A DNA stretch of 64,000 bases from Saccoglossus kowalevskii (lineage: Eukaryota; Hemichordata; Enteropneusta; Harrimaniidae). A program made the translations under genes and the position numbers. The stretch covers positions 162,296 through 226,295 of the forward strand of contig NW_003149765.1 in assembly GCF_000003605.2 (NCBI RefSeq), read 5' to 3'. Position 1 is the first letter of the stretch. The number at the start of each line of letters is the position of its first letter. Shown piece after piece: positions 14,101-34,514 of the stretch. The notes below the pieces were generated by a model. That model did no database searches. It worked only from the letters and a program-made list of their open reading frames with translations, and was not told the DNA's origin.

Positions 14101-14666
14101 CATTGCCATTAGACATGTATCTTTCAGTGAATGACATTCGTCTACAGCCATATAACTATAGTTTGTGTCCACTTACTCTTGAACTTGGATGGTCTCGTGA
14201 TTGGCTTAGCTCCTTTGTTTAGAAGGAGATTGATCATGTGATAATCGTTATTTTTTGCCGCTATTTGCATTGCCGTTATTGGTTGTTTTTTCCGTCGACC
14301 TACGCAGTTGATGTTGACCTCGTCATTCTGTAAGTATTAGCAAAATAGAATGGTGCAAAATTACCCTCAATGTCAATGGAAATGTCCGACTAGTCAGTCT
14401 CGTTCATCATCATTAGGTTAAAATGGTATACAATACGTATTATTTCCCATCAATCAGATTCACATCATCGTGTAACAAAACAGTAAGTATGTGTAAATAT
14501 GCACAGTATGTGTATTTACCTCCAGGAATAATGCAACTGCATCTAGATCTCCGCGTTGAACGGCTGAAATAAATTCTGTTTCATTTTTTGTTAATGCCTT
14601 GTTAGTTCTGTCTTGCATGAAATAGTTCCATTCTGCTCTGGTCAACTCATAACTTATTGTAGCCAT
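8187..14666 (-). CDS. G2: short TRPC-like cation channel, 9 exons, 639 aa
   Basis: Exons in coding order: 14520-14666, 14177-14327, 13916-14055, 13491-13670, 12531-13261, 9046-9268, 8768-8947, 8451-8498, 8187-8306 (stop TGA). Residues 1-97 are an N-cap and ankyrin helices ([24 protein letters not shown]). Residues 98-206 are the TRP_2/linker region ([20 protein letters not shown]). Exon 5 starts FVAHYKTQK and encodes S1-S5, with the TRPC-typical IWAEVVELM and NLWNHLDI around S2-S3. Pore residues are IFGGD 462-466, S6 has [16 protein letters not shown] box EWKFLR is at 530-535 and LPAPYNI at 548-554. The protein ends soon after the LARYLLKK helix. It is a predicted plasma-membrane non-selective cation channel subunit. 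Exon 3 is 27 nt shorter than in G4-G6. The exon-6 acceptor (TTTTTAAAG) is weak but is the only one that keeps frame. A possible AATAAA lies at 7962-7967. Confidence 0.88.
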
Positions 14667-17600
14667 GGTAGCTGAAAGTAGAATAGGTAAAGTAGAATAA
14701 TTGTTAACTGTGTTATTTGTAGCCGTACTCTACATACCCGTACATTCTGATAACAAATATGATCATCACATTACAACATGCAACAAGTGATTCAAATTCC
14801 CGATAATGAAATGCGGCTCACCATTGAAAGCAGAGGAGCTTCTATACAGGCTAACACTCACTATCCAAATAGCTTTTAGTGAACAGTGATCAGATATACG
14901 TGCATACATGAAACATTAAAATGATGTAAATGCTTCTCGTTATGTTTGCAAGGTCATATTTTTGTACAGGTAGTATAAGAACAAGTTTGCATTAGCTGTT
15001 CAAAATATATATAATTTATAATGCCATATATATGCATCCAGTGTACATAGTTTTATTATCAAACATAGTGTTCTTAAATAAATTGTATGATATGATTAGC
15101 AAGATACACCCGATTTCAATGGAAACTCAACAGTAACTATATTGTGGTATTGTATTTCTTTTGCCAATATATATCACGTATAAGTTATAGATGCTTGTTC
15201 GTGGGCACTCTCAGTGTTTTTTTTTGCTTTTCTTACCCAGACAGTCTTGGCTAGATAGTGTTGAAATTTCGGAGCATTGTCACTGCTGAAACCTGCCCAA
15301 AAATGGATTTTAAAATATAGGGAATCGAGGCACGCGTAGTTTATTAAAAGTCCCGAAAGTTTGTTTACGTTGCTGTTTGATTGACAAGTCACTGTTGATG
15401 TTATATGCAAATGAGTTGCTGGCCTCAGTTACGTTGCGGCGATGTGTAACTTCCTGTCCGCGACTCTGTTTAACTTACCTCAAGCGCTATCAACTAGTCT
15501 TGCAAACTACAAAAAATGACAAGACGTAGACACTTCCAGCATGCAAGCGGAATATAAAAAACATACAGTTATAAATGATAAGTAAACTTGTTCACTCTTA
15601 TCTCGCAACATATGTCGACAAATTGTAGCCTGGCAGCTTCCAGTGGAGTACTGGCATTATAAAACTGACTAATTATACATTTGTCGTTTCGCTGTAACGA
15701 TCACCGTGTGGATAGTTACCTTAATCAGAAACCCCCTTGTCAGCTAGCATGCATCTGTAGCGATGACGCAATGTAAGTTGTACGGCCGTGCTCGGCGACC
15801 TCTGGTACTATGGCACTCTATGAATGAGGTATTTCCAGAGGTCAGGGTTCGTTTTAATTTTTATCGACCCGTCTAGTCTGCTCAATTTACAATAGCTGTC
15901 TTCCATTTCGACTTTTTCTTACCGGTGTTTGAGCGATTGAGTACAAAATCTGTAAATAGCCGTTGTGTAGCAAAATATTACGGTCCATTTCAACCTGGTC
16001 ATCTAACTTCGCACGGTCCATTTCACTGCGTCATACAGAGTATTTTTTAAAGGTTTGAGGAAAGGTAAATTTAGACCCAACCCACCCAATGGGAGTCGCT
16101 ATGTTTGTATAACTGTATGAATATCTCATCGGATTTACGTAATCCTTTGTGTCCCTCCCTCAGTGGAAATGATAACACGACGCCATGACAGTTTTCATGC
16201 AAGGTTTTTACTCCGCGGACGATTTTACGTCCGTTTCCCTAGTATTGTAAATATTTTTTTTTAATCTGACGATTGAACATCAGCAAGCGTCGGTGTATGA
16301 TGGATTTTGGCATGTCGTCGTGATGCAATAGCCATTTTTGTGTACGATTAACGTCACTTTCATAAAACGGCCATTATCTCCGTTCGTGTTTTCTGGTTGG
16401 TCAGAGAGATAGAAAATTAATTAGCGCCCACAGTTTCTGTCAGTTTGTCTTGACATTTTCACACTATTTTGACAGCGTCTCTACGAACAAAAGGACGTCT
16501 GGGCTTATTTTTAAAGCTTCCATGGTAAACTGAAAAACACAAGTGGAGATAATGGCTAATTTGCATAAACCATTCACTCAGTAAGAAGTTTGCTAATGCT
16601 CATATTAGCAAATGGCTGTAACAGTTTGTAACAAATTAAAACCTATTATCGTTTTGTGAAAATTTAAATATAGTGCATACTATGGAGATCCCGTCATTAC
16701 TTTTTTTCACCAAGTTTCTTTTTGATTATTTATGTACAGCCTTGCTAAATCTTGCTAATCATTCAAAAGAGAGAATGTTTGTATCAGTTTTCTATATTTT
16801 AAAATCGTCTTTTGAGTATGTTCCACTATTCATAATGCTGTGAAATTTTAACAGTCTATAGCCAAGACTGTTCGGATAATAAAAAGCAAAAAAAAAAGAA
16901 AGAAAATTCACTCGCAAGTGCCCACGAACCTGCATCTATACCTTAATGAACTATTCACTGTTAACTCAGATATAACGTATAGTTTTGATAACAATTGTGT
17001 ATCAATGTTTTTACTCCGATTGATATATAATCTATATATGAGATGCATTTTCAAATCATGCATGGAATAACAACATGTACCATAGTTAATTGGTGATTAG
17101 TGCCAGAGTAAGATTATTTCTTTCCATTGAATTGAAACACAACACGAAGTACGAAAAACAGGATAAAGAAATTTGAAAAAAATTATTGAATGCAACACGT
17201 CCCTGATGAATCTACGTTCACTACAACTGCTTTCACTTGCAATTCTAGAAACTCTTGGCATTTTATTATGTCGTTGACGTGCGTACAAACGTGTGTGGAA
17301 ACGATCGTTTTTTTCGCAGAACAAAGGTGAGCGTAATATATTTCCTATGTCTAGAAATTTCTGCACTCTCAAACGATACTAGTATCATACAATTAAAAAA
17401 ATGGCTGTCTCGCCTGCAGAAGACGCGAAAGTAAACTCTCCACGGAGCAGTGTCTGCATCACAACCCTCATGACTCACCCATGGAAAACGACAATATATT
17501 TACTAAAGCATAAATTTAATTATTGTCTATAAACACATATCAAGTTTTCCCTTTATAACGTATTTTCATGTGATGTGAAAAATTAGATTTCTCACACTCA

Positions 17601-19100
17601 TTTGGGATCTTTTTTTTTTCTGTTAAGCCCAATGTAACTTAAAGTAACACTTTTAATTTGTCCCATCACTACATACTCTGCTATCGCCGTTGCATAATGA
17701 GGTCCGTCGATTGGTAATGGAATTTAAATTTAAATATAACGTGTACAAAAAGCGGGCACCTAATAATAAATGACACGTATAGCTATTATTACACACTCGT
17801 TGCAGGTTATTGCTTATTTATGCATTTCGAGGTGCATGGATCAGAGGTCGCGAGTGTTTGTAGCCAAAACGACCTAAACGCATGTAATCAGAAAATGCAC
17901 CACTTGCTCCTCATCCTATAGACGTAAACGTGGTAACAGAATGCGCCATTTTATGTTTTTAGAGTAATAGACATTGTTTTTAGCATTGCAAAGGGTAATG
18001 TCACCATCATTATGTTCATTCATAAGACCACAATGGAGTTGAATAATCTAACGACTAGTGATGTGTTTGTTCACTAATTCGGTATCACTAGAATATTACC
18101 GTATTCTTATTTTAAACTGGTTATGCTAAATAAATAAATGAATGAATACATTATTTGCCTGATGCAGAAATAATTGCAATTGTTTATCACAAAGTATTTT
18201 CTAGAGAATAGATGGGTTACCAACATACATTCACATAATCAGGATTATCAAAAATATATGGTAAAATTCTCAACAAAGTATATAATTTCTCTCTAATACG
18301 ATATAAACATACAGGTCATCTTTTTCAACGACATAATAAATAGTGTTAAGTACTTTAAACATATACTGCCACTTATCTAAGATATTACCTATTACATTAG
18401 TGAGACTGAGAAATGAATAAAAATGAGGGCAAAATAAAGTTGCAGTAGATATATAATATACTTACGCATATTGTTGTTTTCTCGTTTATTGCAATGCACA
18501 TATTTAATTGATCCATTGAATGGCTCTGGGAATACACTATATACATATCAATTGCAAATTCAATTTCTAGGACTGTCTTCATTGATTAAAGTCTTTAAAT
18601 ATACTATCAATTGCCTAATGACTAATATTTTATGATTGGTAGTGTTGTATAAACACATCATTTCATAAAGAATTAAATAAAATTACAAACCATAGGATTA
18701 ACATGAAATGCAAAACTTTCACGTAATTGTACACATGTTAATTTTTCAAAAACGTACAAAAGTACATGTGTACAAATCTTTCTATTCAGTATAGTTATTT
18801 AACTCTGTAAATGGTTACTGAGAGTGTTGATTTCTGATGAAATAATTATATGCCCAAATTTCTTTATATGAAACAATGGCAAGCATGAAGTGCTTTGAAG
18901 TAATTAATAATTATTTAAGCGATAATACTTCATATATAAATATACATTTTTAACAAAAATATGCAAACATTAAAACAGTATTTTGTCTAATCACACTATT
19001 TTTATAACTTTATCATACACAGAATGATACTAATCAATTACCGACTCCAAAAATACAAACATATGCCACACAAATCATATTGCATAATAGTGTTACACAA
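14667..19100. other. G2-G3 spacer
   Basis: Holds the G2 5' flank (lone AGGTCA at 14951-14956). A relatively GC-richer patch at 15400-16500 has a perfect 9-bp hairpin GACCTCTGG/CCAGAGGTC at 15797-15843. No supported gene; short frames near 17100-17480 match nothing I know. The right end is the G3 3' flank. Confidence 0.5.
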
Positions 19101-22100
19101 TCATGCTGTATCTCCTGCTGTCATATCTGTATCATCAGTAGCTTGACTGCACTCTATATCTTCCTCCTTTATAATCTCTTTCATCAGTAAATAACGAACT
19201 AGAAGAACATTAATGAGCTACAAAACAGAACAGTTATACAAATGTTTAGTTAACGAAAATTTGCATTCAAATAAAAGTCTCGTATGTTTGATATTATCTA
19301 ATTAACATACACCTTTAAGCGACATCCTACCTGCTCGTAATGAAGAACCTGTTTCTTATCTTCTTTCAAGGACAATGCGAGCTGTGAAGTATAATGCAAA
19401 TTATGCAGTCAAGTGTTACATAATATTGTTATTACTTATGCAACATGTGTCAGATTTCAGATTGCCATGAAAGCGAAAGCATGTAGAACCAAAAGGCATT
19501 CTGGAAATTTAAATATCAGCTTTTCCATGTATAGTATTATACAAAACGAAAATCACCTCCATTTCATCATTTGTCTCCACCTCAGCTGATGTCGTCTTTT
19601 TGATACAGCTCATACAGAGTCGTTTAAATATTGAAACGTTTGGTACAATGTTGTAGGGTGCTGGTAGTACTGGCGCACTAATGTAATTCATCCAAATCTT
19701 TGCACGGAGAAATTTCCACTCAGTGTCGATATTTTCCTGAAATCAATATTACAACAATATATATGCAGCAAACCTTTGCATTATTCTTGTAAATAAAATT
19801 ATGGCATATTAACAATTAATAGGTAAAATTTAAAGATACTCACTCTCAACTGTGTGTACGTGTCAGACATCATAGCAATACATATATTAAGTAGCACCAA
19901 CATACATAGAGTACCAAACATGGTAAAGAGTAAGAAACCCATATATCTGTACATAGGATATGCATAATAACCCTTGGTATTGTGATCGGGCGTGGCACCA
20001 AAGTTCAGTTCTTCACTTGGATCACCGCCAAATATTGTCAGTATCAAAGAAGTTATTGACGATTCTAAGCTGCAAAAAAAATAATGTATATTAATTGTGT
20101 ATTAAGGAGCTTTAATTGACCCAAAGGCCTAATTCTACGGCGGTAAATAATGCTGAAATAATCGACATAATTATTAATATTTTGGTTTGTTGTTTAAAGA
20201 GAGACTTCGTAAATTATGTGTATATCACAAATGTGGATATCACCAAAATCTAACCCTTTTAAACAAAATTAAATCAACACGGTCAATTATCACTTTTGGG
20301 ATTTCCAACATTAACTCGCAAAAACAATATTCAATAAACATATTTTAATAGTATTAGTATTAGAATGTAATTGTAAAAAAAAGCAAAATGTAATCACTTG
20401 TTCAGAAACACATATAACTTTACTAAGATATACGTCACAGAAAAACGACATACGTAAACGTGGGTCAGGGTTATTGGTTATTATACAAATCTTATATAAG
20501 AACAGTAGGTTTTGTGAGGAACCGTCTTGCACTACATTTGTTACTGTAATGTATCGCTATTATAACATAATTTATTACAGTACATATACTTACTTGTTAA
20601 AAACACTGTCTTTAACACCTTCATACAGGTAGTAGAACCCAAATGCGAACGCTAACACAACATATATGAAGATTACCAGAAATCTGGTAACGTCCCCTTT
20701 CAGCTCAGTGAACAAGAGGAGCAGGTGGCCAAGGTAGTTGGTCAGGTACATATGTTCAAAAAAGCGTAAACAAGCTAGAGTCAGAATCAGAGCTGTCCAA
20801 GTAAACCAAAACACTTGTAGTGTGTCATCGATTTCGTCCAAACAGTTCAATAACCTCAGTGAAATGTCCGATCCAAATGACACGAAAATCAACAAGTCAA
20901 TATAATTCCAATAGTTCGTGAAATATTTTTTGAATCCAATACTCTTAAGCTCCACGATCTCTGCCCAAATATATGCAGTGTCGTATATTAGTAGAAACAT
21001 TAGAAGACCCACTAACATATCACTTAATGGGTCATTTGGGTTTGGGGCAATTTGGACATTTAACACGATAATGAGTACCAGGAAAAGTAAGTATGATGTC
21101 ATTTTGGTGAAATATTTGGCTTTTGGATTATCGAGTATTTTTGCCACAGTGCAGTCTGGTGATATGATATAGGCAGTTGCTAACACAGGCAGTAGAACTA
21201 CATACATTAATAGGCAGTACGCAACATAGAGAAACCACCAACTCCAACTGTCAGAATGCTCTTTCCACAATGGCTGTCTATGCCTCCAGATTGTTTTCAT
21301 AATCTTCTGGGTTTTGTAATGTGCGATGAACTGTAGAACAAAGGATATTTTATGTGTCTGACAATCTGAATAATCTAAAAAAAATAATTAAACCATTCAG
21401 CAGTTTATGAAAGGAAATGGTTATAAGTGTTCTACTGGAATTACGTACAGATTGCCTGGACTATGAATAATGATTCATTGATATGTTCGATGCTTATCGT
21501 CATTTTACACTACATATCAGAAGCGTAATATTACGTTCACCTCTTTATGGCAGCTCTCTATGGCTTTACTGATAATGGTATTTGTGTCTGGAAGTGTAGT
21601 TTCCATGCAATCAGTATCTCTCCCAGTCATAAGCGTATAGACTTCGTTCATGTCTTCACAGCATTCAAGCCATTCCATAGAATACTTGTAAACTTTTTTC
21701 CTCATCTCCTCATAGTTTTCCTGTCATTGTAAGTAGTTTTGTGAGGTAATGCAATAACTGCCTGACTTGGCGTAACTATTCAAAGCTGAGAATGTATTAT
21801 GATAAATATTAATAGACGATATGTGGTCTATCTGTAATGTAATCGCTGTCCCTTATGCAATAGTTAAATATTAAATACCTATGGTCACTACTAAAAAGCA
21901 TTGTGTGTGTTATTCAATTTCGATGTAATTAAAATCTTACGTCTGTCACGCCCTTAATATCATTGACAAGATCCATAGAAGTCGCAAGTGGATCACTGTT
22001 AGCTGCACTCAGGTAGGCAGGTGATGTTAGAGCTTCATATGTTTCGAGCATATTATCATGGCCTAATATGCTCCTTTGTTCTACGAAGAAGTAATTAATT

Positions 22101-22669
22101 TATATTAATGAAATATAGAATTAGTGAAGCACGTCAAAGTTATGTTAGTTATATTATACACATTTAGTTTGTTTTGTGAATATAATTTAAGTTTGCGTTC
22201 ACTTACTTTGAAAGGTCGATGGTCTTGTGATTGTCCTAGCTCCGTTGCTTAGTAGCAGATTGATCATGTGATAATCGTCATTTTTTGCCGCTAATTGCAA
22301 TGCCGTTATTGGTAATTTTTTTCGCCGGCCTGTACAGTTAACATTTATTGCGCCACTCTGTATGGTAGTAAACACAGATTATTGAGAGAACTACTGTGCT
22401 ACATCACTTCGACACACAATTTGAATAGGTATGCAATGAGTAGTGCTTATTTGTCAATCAAGTTACTAACAACATTGTGTAACGAAGCAGTAATTATGAA
22501 ATATAAGCACATATGTACTTACCTCTAAGAGTAATGCAACTGCATCTATATCTCTGCATTCAACGGCTGAAATAAATTCTGTTTCATTCTTCGTTAATAC
22601 ATCGTTGGTTTTGGCCTGCATGAAATAGTTCCATTCTCTTCTTGTCAACTGGCAACCTTTTTTGGCCAT
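19101..22669 (-). CDS. G3: short TRPC-like cation channel, 9 exons, 642 aa
   Basis: Exons: 22523-22669, 22207-22357, 21941-22080, 21541-21720, 20594-21330, 19844-20069, 19557-19736, 19331-19381, 19101-19217 (TGA). It is the closest paralogue of G2 and the most compact gene in the array. The start MAKKGCQLTRREWNYF aligns with G2's [16 protein letters not shown]. The ankyrin repeat is in exon 2 (PITALQLAAKNDDYHM) and the TRP_2-like segment in exon 3 ([13 protein letters not shown]). S1-S5 are in exon 5, with [14 protein letters not shown] and IWAEIVELKSIGF. The pore IFGGD is at 464-468, S6 has [13 protein letters not shown], the TRP box EWKFLR is at 533-538 and LPAPYNI at 551-557. Like G2 it lacks nine residues at the exon 3/4 junction. 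Frame is open through all nine exons, so it looks functional. The TRPC assignment is from motif order; ion selectivity and activator are unknown. Confidence 0.89.
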
Positions 22670-23845
22670 GAGTGTGCAAAAGTTATTAATTAAAGTTAAT
22701 TATAGCCGTGCTTGCTTCTATTGACAATTTTTTGCATAACGTGTAGACAACGTCCTCTACACAATGTAATTACAGGGATATAAACATACATTACAACATG
22801 CAAAATGCAAACTCCTCGCGTCTGTATAAATACACGCCGTACTACGCAACACTTGCTGTGCAAACGATTTCTGGTCGTGTATTAAGAACACAGTAATCAC
22901 GTATCTAAATATACATTTCATTTAGGTCACAGTTGAATGTGTTAACTGTTATCGCGCACAGATCACGAATGACCCGTTTCTCTTTCAATATATTATATTT
23001 GTTACAGGCTGTGTATCTAAATGATCGCATTAGCTGTCAAAGATAATGACCTGATAGTGTATGAGTGACGTTGGTTATCAATGAATGTTTTCGTAGATTT
23101 GTTCATATGTGTTAGGCAGGTCATACCTTCAAGCTCGTGTTGTGGTAAGATATGAAAATAATCCCGGCTCAAAGTTGCCACGAGTTTTCGAATACCATCG
23201 CGCCAAATGTATCATCCCTACTACCTTGGATATATCACATTCTACTAAACTTAATTGTGGGCGAAAAATTTGTTTATTTTTTATATCATAATCTTTTTCA
23301 TTGCTGATAAATTGGACCGCGTATTATATTTTTTACCTTTCTTTATTGATCAAATTTGACGGGCAGGTCACACCTGCATTTTGGAAAGGTTAACAAATTA
23401 TAAAAAAAATGTTCTGTCCTTATTGTTGCCATGACAACGGCCAGGAATGTTGTGTTCTCGAAATTGAACAAAAGTTAAAATTGTCAACAATGTTTAAATA
23501 TTTTCTATGATGTATGTGATTGTCTCAGCATGCAATTCAAATAATTCTGCATTCATCACGAGGTGCCCACTTTGATGACACACTGCAAAAGTAATTAAAA
23601 TAATAAATAATAACACATGTTTGAGAGAGTATTTATCACATCTCACTGCTGTTACGCATATGATGGGTTGAAACTCAGTCACATGACATTGAATAAAAAT
23701 GGATATTATATGGTATATTGCCCGCCAAGTGGATATAACATGGGGATATCACATGAATAACGTCATTGAAACTACTGTGCATAACAAATTGTCGTTCGCC
23801 GCATTGGTGCTTCCCCGGACGTTGTTGCTTTCAAGGTTTTTAAGG
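22670..23845. other. G3 upstream spacer
   Basis: Contains the G3 5' flank with the imperfect half-site pair at 22924-22936. No gene seen. Confidence 0.5.
22924..22936 (+). promoter_or_regulatory. Imperfect DR1-like half-site pair upstream of G3
   Basis: AGGTCA-C-AGTTGA, with the second half-site one base off consensus, lies about 255 bp upstream of the G3 ATG. G2 has a lone AGGTCA at 14951-14956, at a similar distance (285 bp). Single half-sites are common by chance, so support is weak. Confidence 0.25.
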
Positions 23846-25306
23846 AACTTTAGCCATCCGAAATAGACAGCGAACGTACCAGAACGGATATTAAGTAAGA
23901 TACTCTGTTTTGATGTTTAGGCTATTCTTTATATGAAGCGAAAATGAACGTCAAAGTCGCCACTGAAACAACGGCCTGGATCGCTGTGGGCATTTCTTCG
24001 CGTTCAAGTTCCACGACGATGGTAACTGAAAACGCTCTAAGCTGTGAGACTTGTTAATAGAAGTGTAGTACGTTTGTGAGAAAGTAATTTCAAACACGTC
24101 TACGGTACTCTGACATTTTAATCTGGCGAGTGGTTAAATAACTTGCGTTTGAGAATTTCTCAATTTATTTAAAAAATGTTATACTCGATAAATGGAGTGG
24201 TTCATTTTTAGTATCCGTGGCTGAAAATAGCGTTTACTATGTGTATTCCGCAGTTTTTTCAGCAAACAATGTATGTAAATATTGAGCAATGTGGCACTTG
24301 TTATATTGCATAAAATAAAATATTGCATACTTCAAATCTAAGTGTTGTTATTTTGTGGGAAAGCGGGTGTGAGTGATGTATGGTTAGATGTGTTTGTGCA
24401 TGGTGGATGTCTGCTCGATAAGCTAAAAAAACATGGTCATTCGGGCAATATCACGATTTGTTGTCTGCCCTCTGCCTTCGGCTCTGGCATCATCAATATT
24501 ATGGTCATGACCACCATCCCTTGGGCAGGCAACAAATCGTGATATTACCCTCACAAACATGTGTTATTATTTAATTGTCGTCTGCCTAAAAGATGGTTGC
24601 CATGACCATAATATTAATGATGCCAGAGCCAAAGTCGAGGGCATCATCAATATGAGGGTCTTGATCAACAGCCCGAAGGGCAGACAATTTTATCACATCG
24701 AGCAGACATCCACCATGCACAATCACATTTACCATACATCACTCACACCCGCTCTTCCACAAAATAACAACACTTATATTTGAAGTATGCAATTTTTTAT
24801 TTTATCTATTATAACAAGTTTCACATTATTCAATAGCATGATACATTGTTTGCTGAAGAAACCGCGAAATACACAAGTAAATGTTATTTTCAGCCACGCA
24901 TACTCTTTTTAGTAACCGTGTTTCAGCAGTGTGAATCACTCAATTTATCAAGTGCAACATTTCTTAAATGAATTGAGAAATTCTCAAATGTACGTTATTT
25001 CACCACTCGCCAAATAAAAAATGTCAGAGTGCTGTGGAAGTGACTGCATAACTTTCTCCCAAACGTAACACATCTTCTATTCACAAGTCATTCAGCTTTA
25101 GAGCGTTCTCGGTGAGCATCGGCGTGGCACGCGTTGAAATGCTCACAGCGTAGAACGCGCCGCAGCAATCCCGGTTGCGACGTTTCAGTGGCGGCTTCGC
25201 CGTACATTTTTGCTTCATATAAAGAATACTCTGAACATCAAAACGGAGTATCTTATTAATATCAGTTCCCACACGTTCGATGTCTAATTTGGATGGCTAA
25301 AGTTTT
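23846..25306. mobile_element. Foldback (large inverted-repeat) element
   Basis: Two imperfect arms of about 700 bp face each other around 24560. Outer pair: CTTTAGCCATCC (23848) and GGATGGCTAAAG (25291). Next: ATTCTTTATATGAAGC (23925) and GCTTCATATAAAGAAT. Near the centre: TGGTGGATGTCTGCTCGAT (24401) and ATCGAGCAGACATCCACCA (24698). The left arm has its own inner hairpin, AATATCACGATTTGTTG (24449) against CAACAAATCGTGATATT (24530). No transposase ORF is present, so it is non-autonomous. Terminal duplications are not clear, so the exact ends are uncertain. Confidence 0.75.
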
Positions 25307-27169
25307 TTCTGAGCGAGTCTCAATCAATAATAGCATACGTAACATCAATGAGATGTGATGAAGCTAAATATATCCCTCATGTACGTAAATACAAGTGAAC
25401 TTTTCACTCAAAAATGCTGGTACTATGAGCTCGGATCTGTTATCAATATATGTACAACTTAGTATACAATAGTAATTAATATACAGATTTGGTACATTGG
25501 AATTGTGCTGAACAGAGTCCTCAAATGCACATGTGAGATACATTGCACCACCCAGTGTATTGAACAAAGCCCTCGATTATATGTATAAACTGTGCAATTA
25601 CTCATCCAGGTCGCACCGTAACCATTGAACATCGCCCTCAACGCTATATCTGAATAATCTGTAGACACAATCAAAGCATTCAAAGTTAACCGAGCAGCGC
25701 CCTAAACGGTAGATTATGTCAAATCTAATAAACCCGATACAGACGAGCCTTGTGAAGACTCACCAAATCCGACAGTGTACAACACACACTTACATGTAAG
25801 ATTCTGCCAGGTGAGGCCACGTATATTCAGTCCATGTATTTAGCATAAACGCACTAAAACAGAATAATACAGCTTGTACAAACTGCTCAAAAATAAAACA
25901 ACTGACAAACCAAGAACAAGAAACTAAAAAAAAAAAAAAATATGACTTGCTGGTGACCTGCAGAAAATCACTAATCTAATCGCCAGTCAATCCTACCTCC
26001 AACCCTGTGATTGATCGGACGTTTTGGTCGAGTTTTGGTTGTTGTATTAATGTGCAAGAGGCAGTGATTACCAGCAATCAGCTCGACAATCAGATCGTCC
26101 TTGGCAGATTGTCAGTCAGTTTATAATATTTACATATTAGTCACATAGTGAGATATTTTGAAATTGGCCACTTTGCCAAAACATGTAATTTAGTGTTTGA
26201 GTATAGCATTGTGTAGAATGTTTCATATTTATAAACATATACTGTTAATTGATATGGATGGCCTTTGTTACTTGGTCAGTTTGTGTTATATATATTTAAA
26301 CATTGACGTCATCTGTCTTGATTTATGAATCATGTGCAAACTTCGTGAAGATGTATTTTTCGCAATGCCTCGTCAAATAATGGTTTATTTTCCAACGACT
26401 ATTTTAAGATGCTATTTTACAATATAAAGTAAATCTGCCAAAGTATTATTTTGAAACTCCAAGATGACATGCATTGAGAACTCAGTGTCGTATTTACGCC
26501 ATTAAAAAAAAATCAGGTTCATTTATTTGTTGGAAAAATAAAAACAACGATTTTACAAACGATATTTACTACAGATGCTTATTAGACCTAGAAGATGGGA
26601 AATGCAAAATGAAGGATGAGCTTGGTAGTGACTTCATTAATTAAAACGTCTAATTTCTATGACTTATATTTACTATTAAAAGATGTTACCCACAAGAACG
26701 GTTGTCATATTCTGCAATGCAGCTCACCACGCATATATCTATTTGTATATAAATACAATGATTCTATAACAGTATCAGTATCAGTAACAGTAATTCGTGA
26801 TTCTGAATACTATGTGTATACACCTAGTGTCATAATATCATATGTTTGTTTATCCTAAACAGCCATTGGCTTATTTATAGCAAGTTTACTCAACATTTGT
26901 TCATTGTTTCTTGCAGCTATATTTTCATTTTTTATTAGTTGGTTAGCACAAGTTATGTATAATATATTAAGTATTGTCATTTATTTTTAGTTAAAAAGAA
27001 GGTACTATTTTATGAATTGTTTTTTTTTACATTTGAATCAAAAATAATAATAAATTTATTTCTGAGAGATCATCATCATGGTTCTCATAATAGATGTGAT
27101 ATTATATATTATTAATTTTAAACATATACATTCCCATGGTACATGAATATTGTTTTCAATATTGATTTT
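25307..27169. other. Spacer between the foldback element and the G4 3' flank
   Basis: AT-rich unique sequence with a poly-A run near 25930. No gene or structured repeat recognised. Confidence 0.5.
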
Positions 27170-27846
27170 CCTGACTAATCTGGCGGTATTAGAAGATGAC
27201 ATTGAAACACAATGACACAAAACGTTTGATGTCACGAATAATATTTGTAAATTTATTACAAAAAGCCATAACAGACATGAAAACTGTATAATAGTTTATT
27301 ATCCATTTATTGGATTGAAACATGCACGTCATTTATGTGGGATGTGAAAAGGTTGCATCCGGTATAATTAATAAGATTTGGACTGAATTCACATCAATGT
27401 CCCAGCAGGGGAATAACTGAGGGATGTCGATTTCTGTTTCGTGTGTACCTCTTCATTTTTGCAGTTTTCGGTACAATTGATAATCGATATTTCAGTACTC
27501 TTGGTCGTTAAATGTCGTAAACAACTATACTAAAACGACCTAACGAGTTAAGCCGGTGCTGGTATCCTCTGTAAATAGTGGATAATATATATATATATAT
27601 ATATTGCGTTGATTAATTTATCTGTACTAGAGTTGTCATTATCTCAATATTGTGTGAGTTGCTTCTAATCTAATATAATAATAAAATATGTAATTATTCA
27701 GTTTTATTGATGTCCGACATTTAAACACCTATGTATATCTTTTGATCAGTAAATTACAGAAGACAGAAAATTGGGTAGAGTTTGCACTCAAATGCTGCTT
27801 TTTTACCTTATAATAGTCAGTACAACGTCTGTCACGGGCGTTAAGG

Positions 27847-27927
<81 letters not shown>

Positions 27928-27982
27928 TACAATTTAAAGATATTTCTACAGTAATCGTGTTCATAATAATTAGCATTGATTT
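27170..27982. repeat. G4 3' flank, duplicated at G5
   Basis: Runs from the G4 stop outward. Short matches to the G5 3' flank at 35960-36862 include AAGGTTGCATCC versus AAAGTTGCATCC, the CATCAATGT-CCA-CAGGGGA words, and TTGCGTTGATTAATTTA versus TTGCGCTGATTAATTTA. The pairing shows that the duplication unit included both flanks of the gene. Confidence 0.6.
27848..27922. repeat. (AT)n microsatellite beside G4 stop
   Basis: About 75 bp of uninterrupted AT, 61 bp beyond the G4 stop codon, so probably within the 3' untranslated region. Confidence 0.95.

Positions 27983-34514
<6,532 letters not shown>

Noticed and set aside
17097-17478. Two overlapping minus-strand frames in the G2-G3 spacer
   Set aside because: Basic, cysteine-scattered composition typical of chance frames. 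No paralogue or motif.
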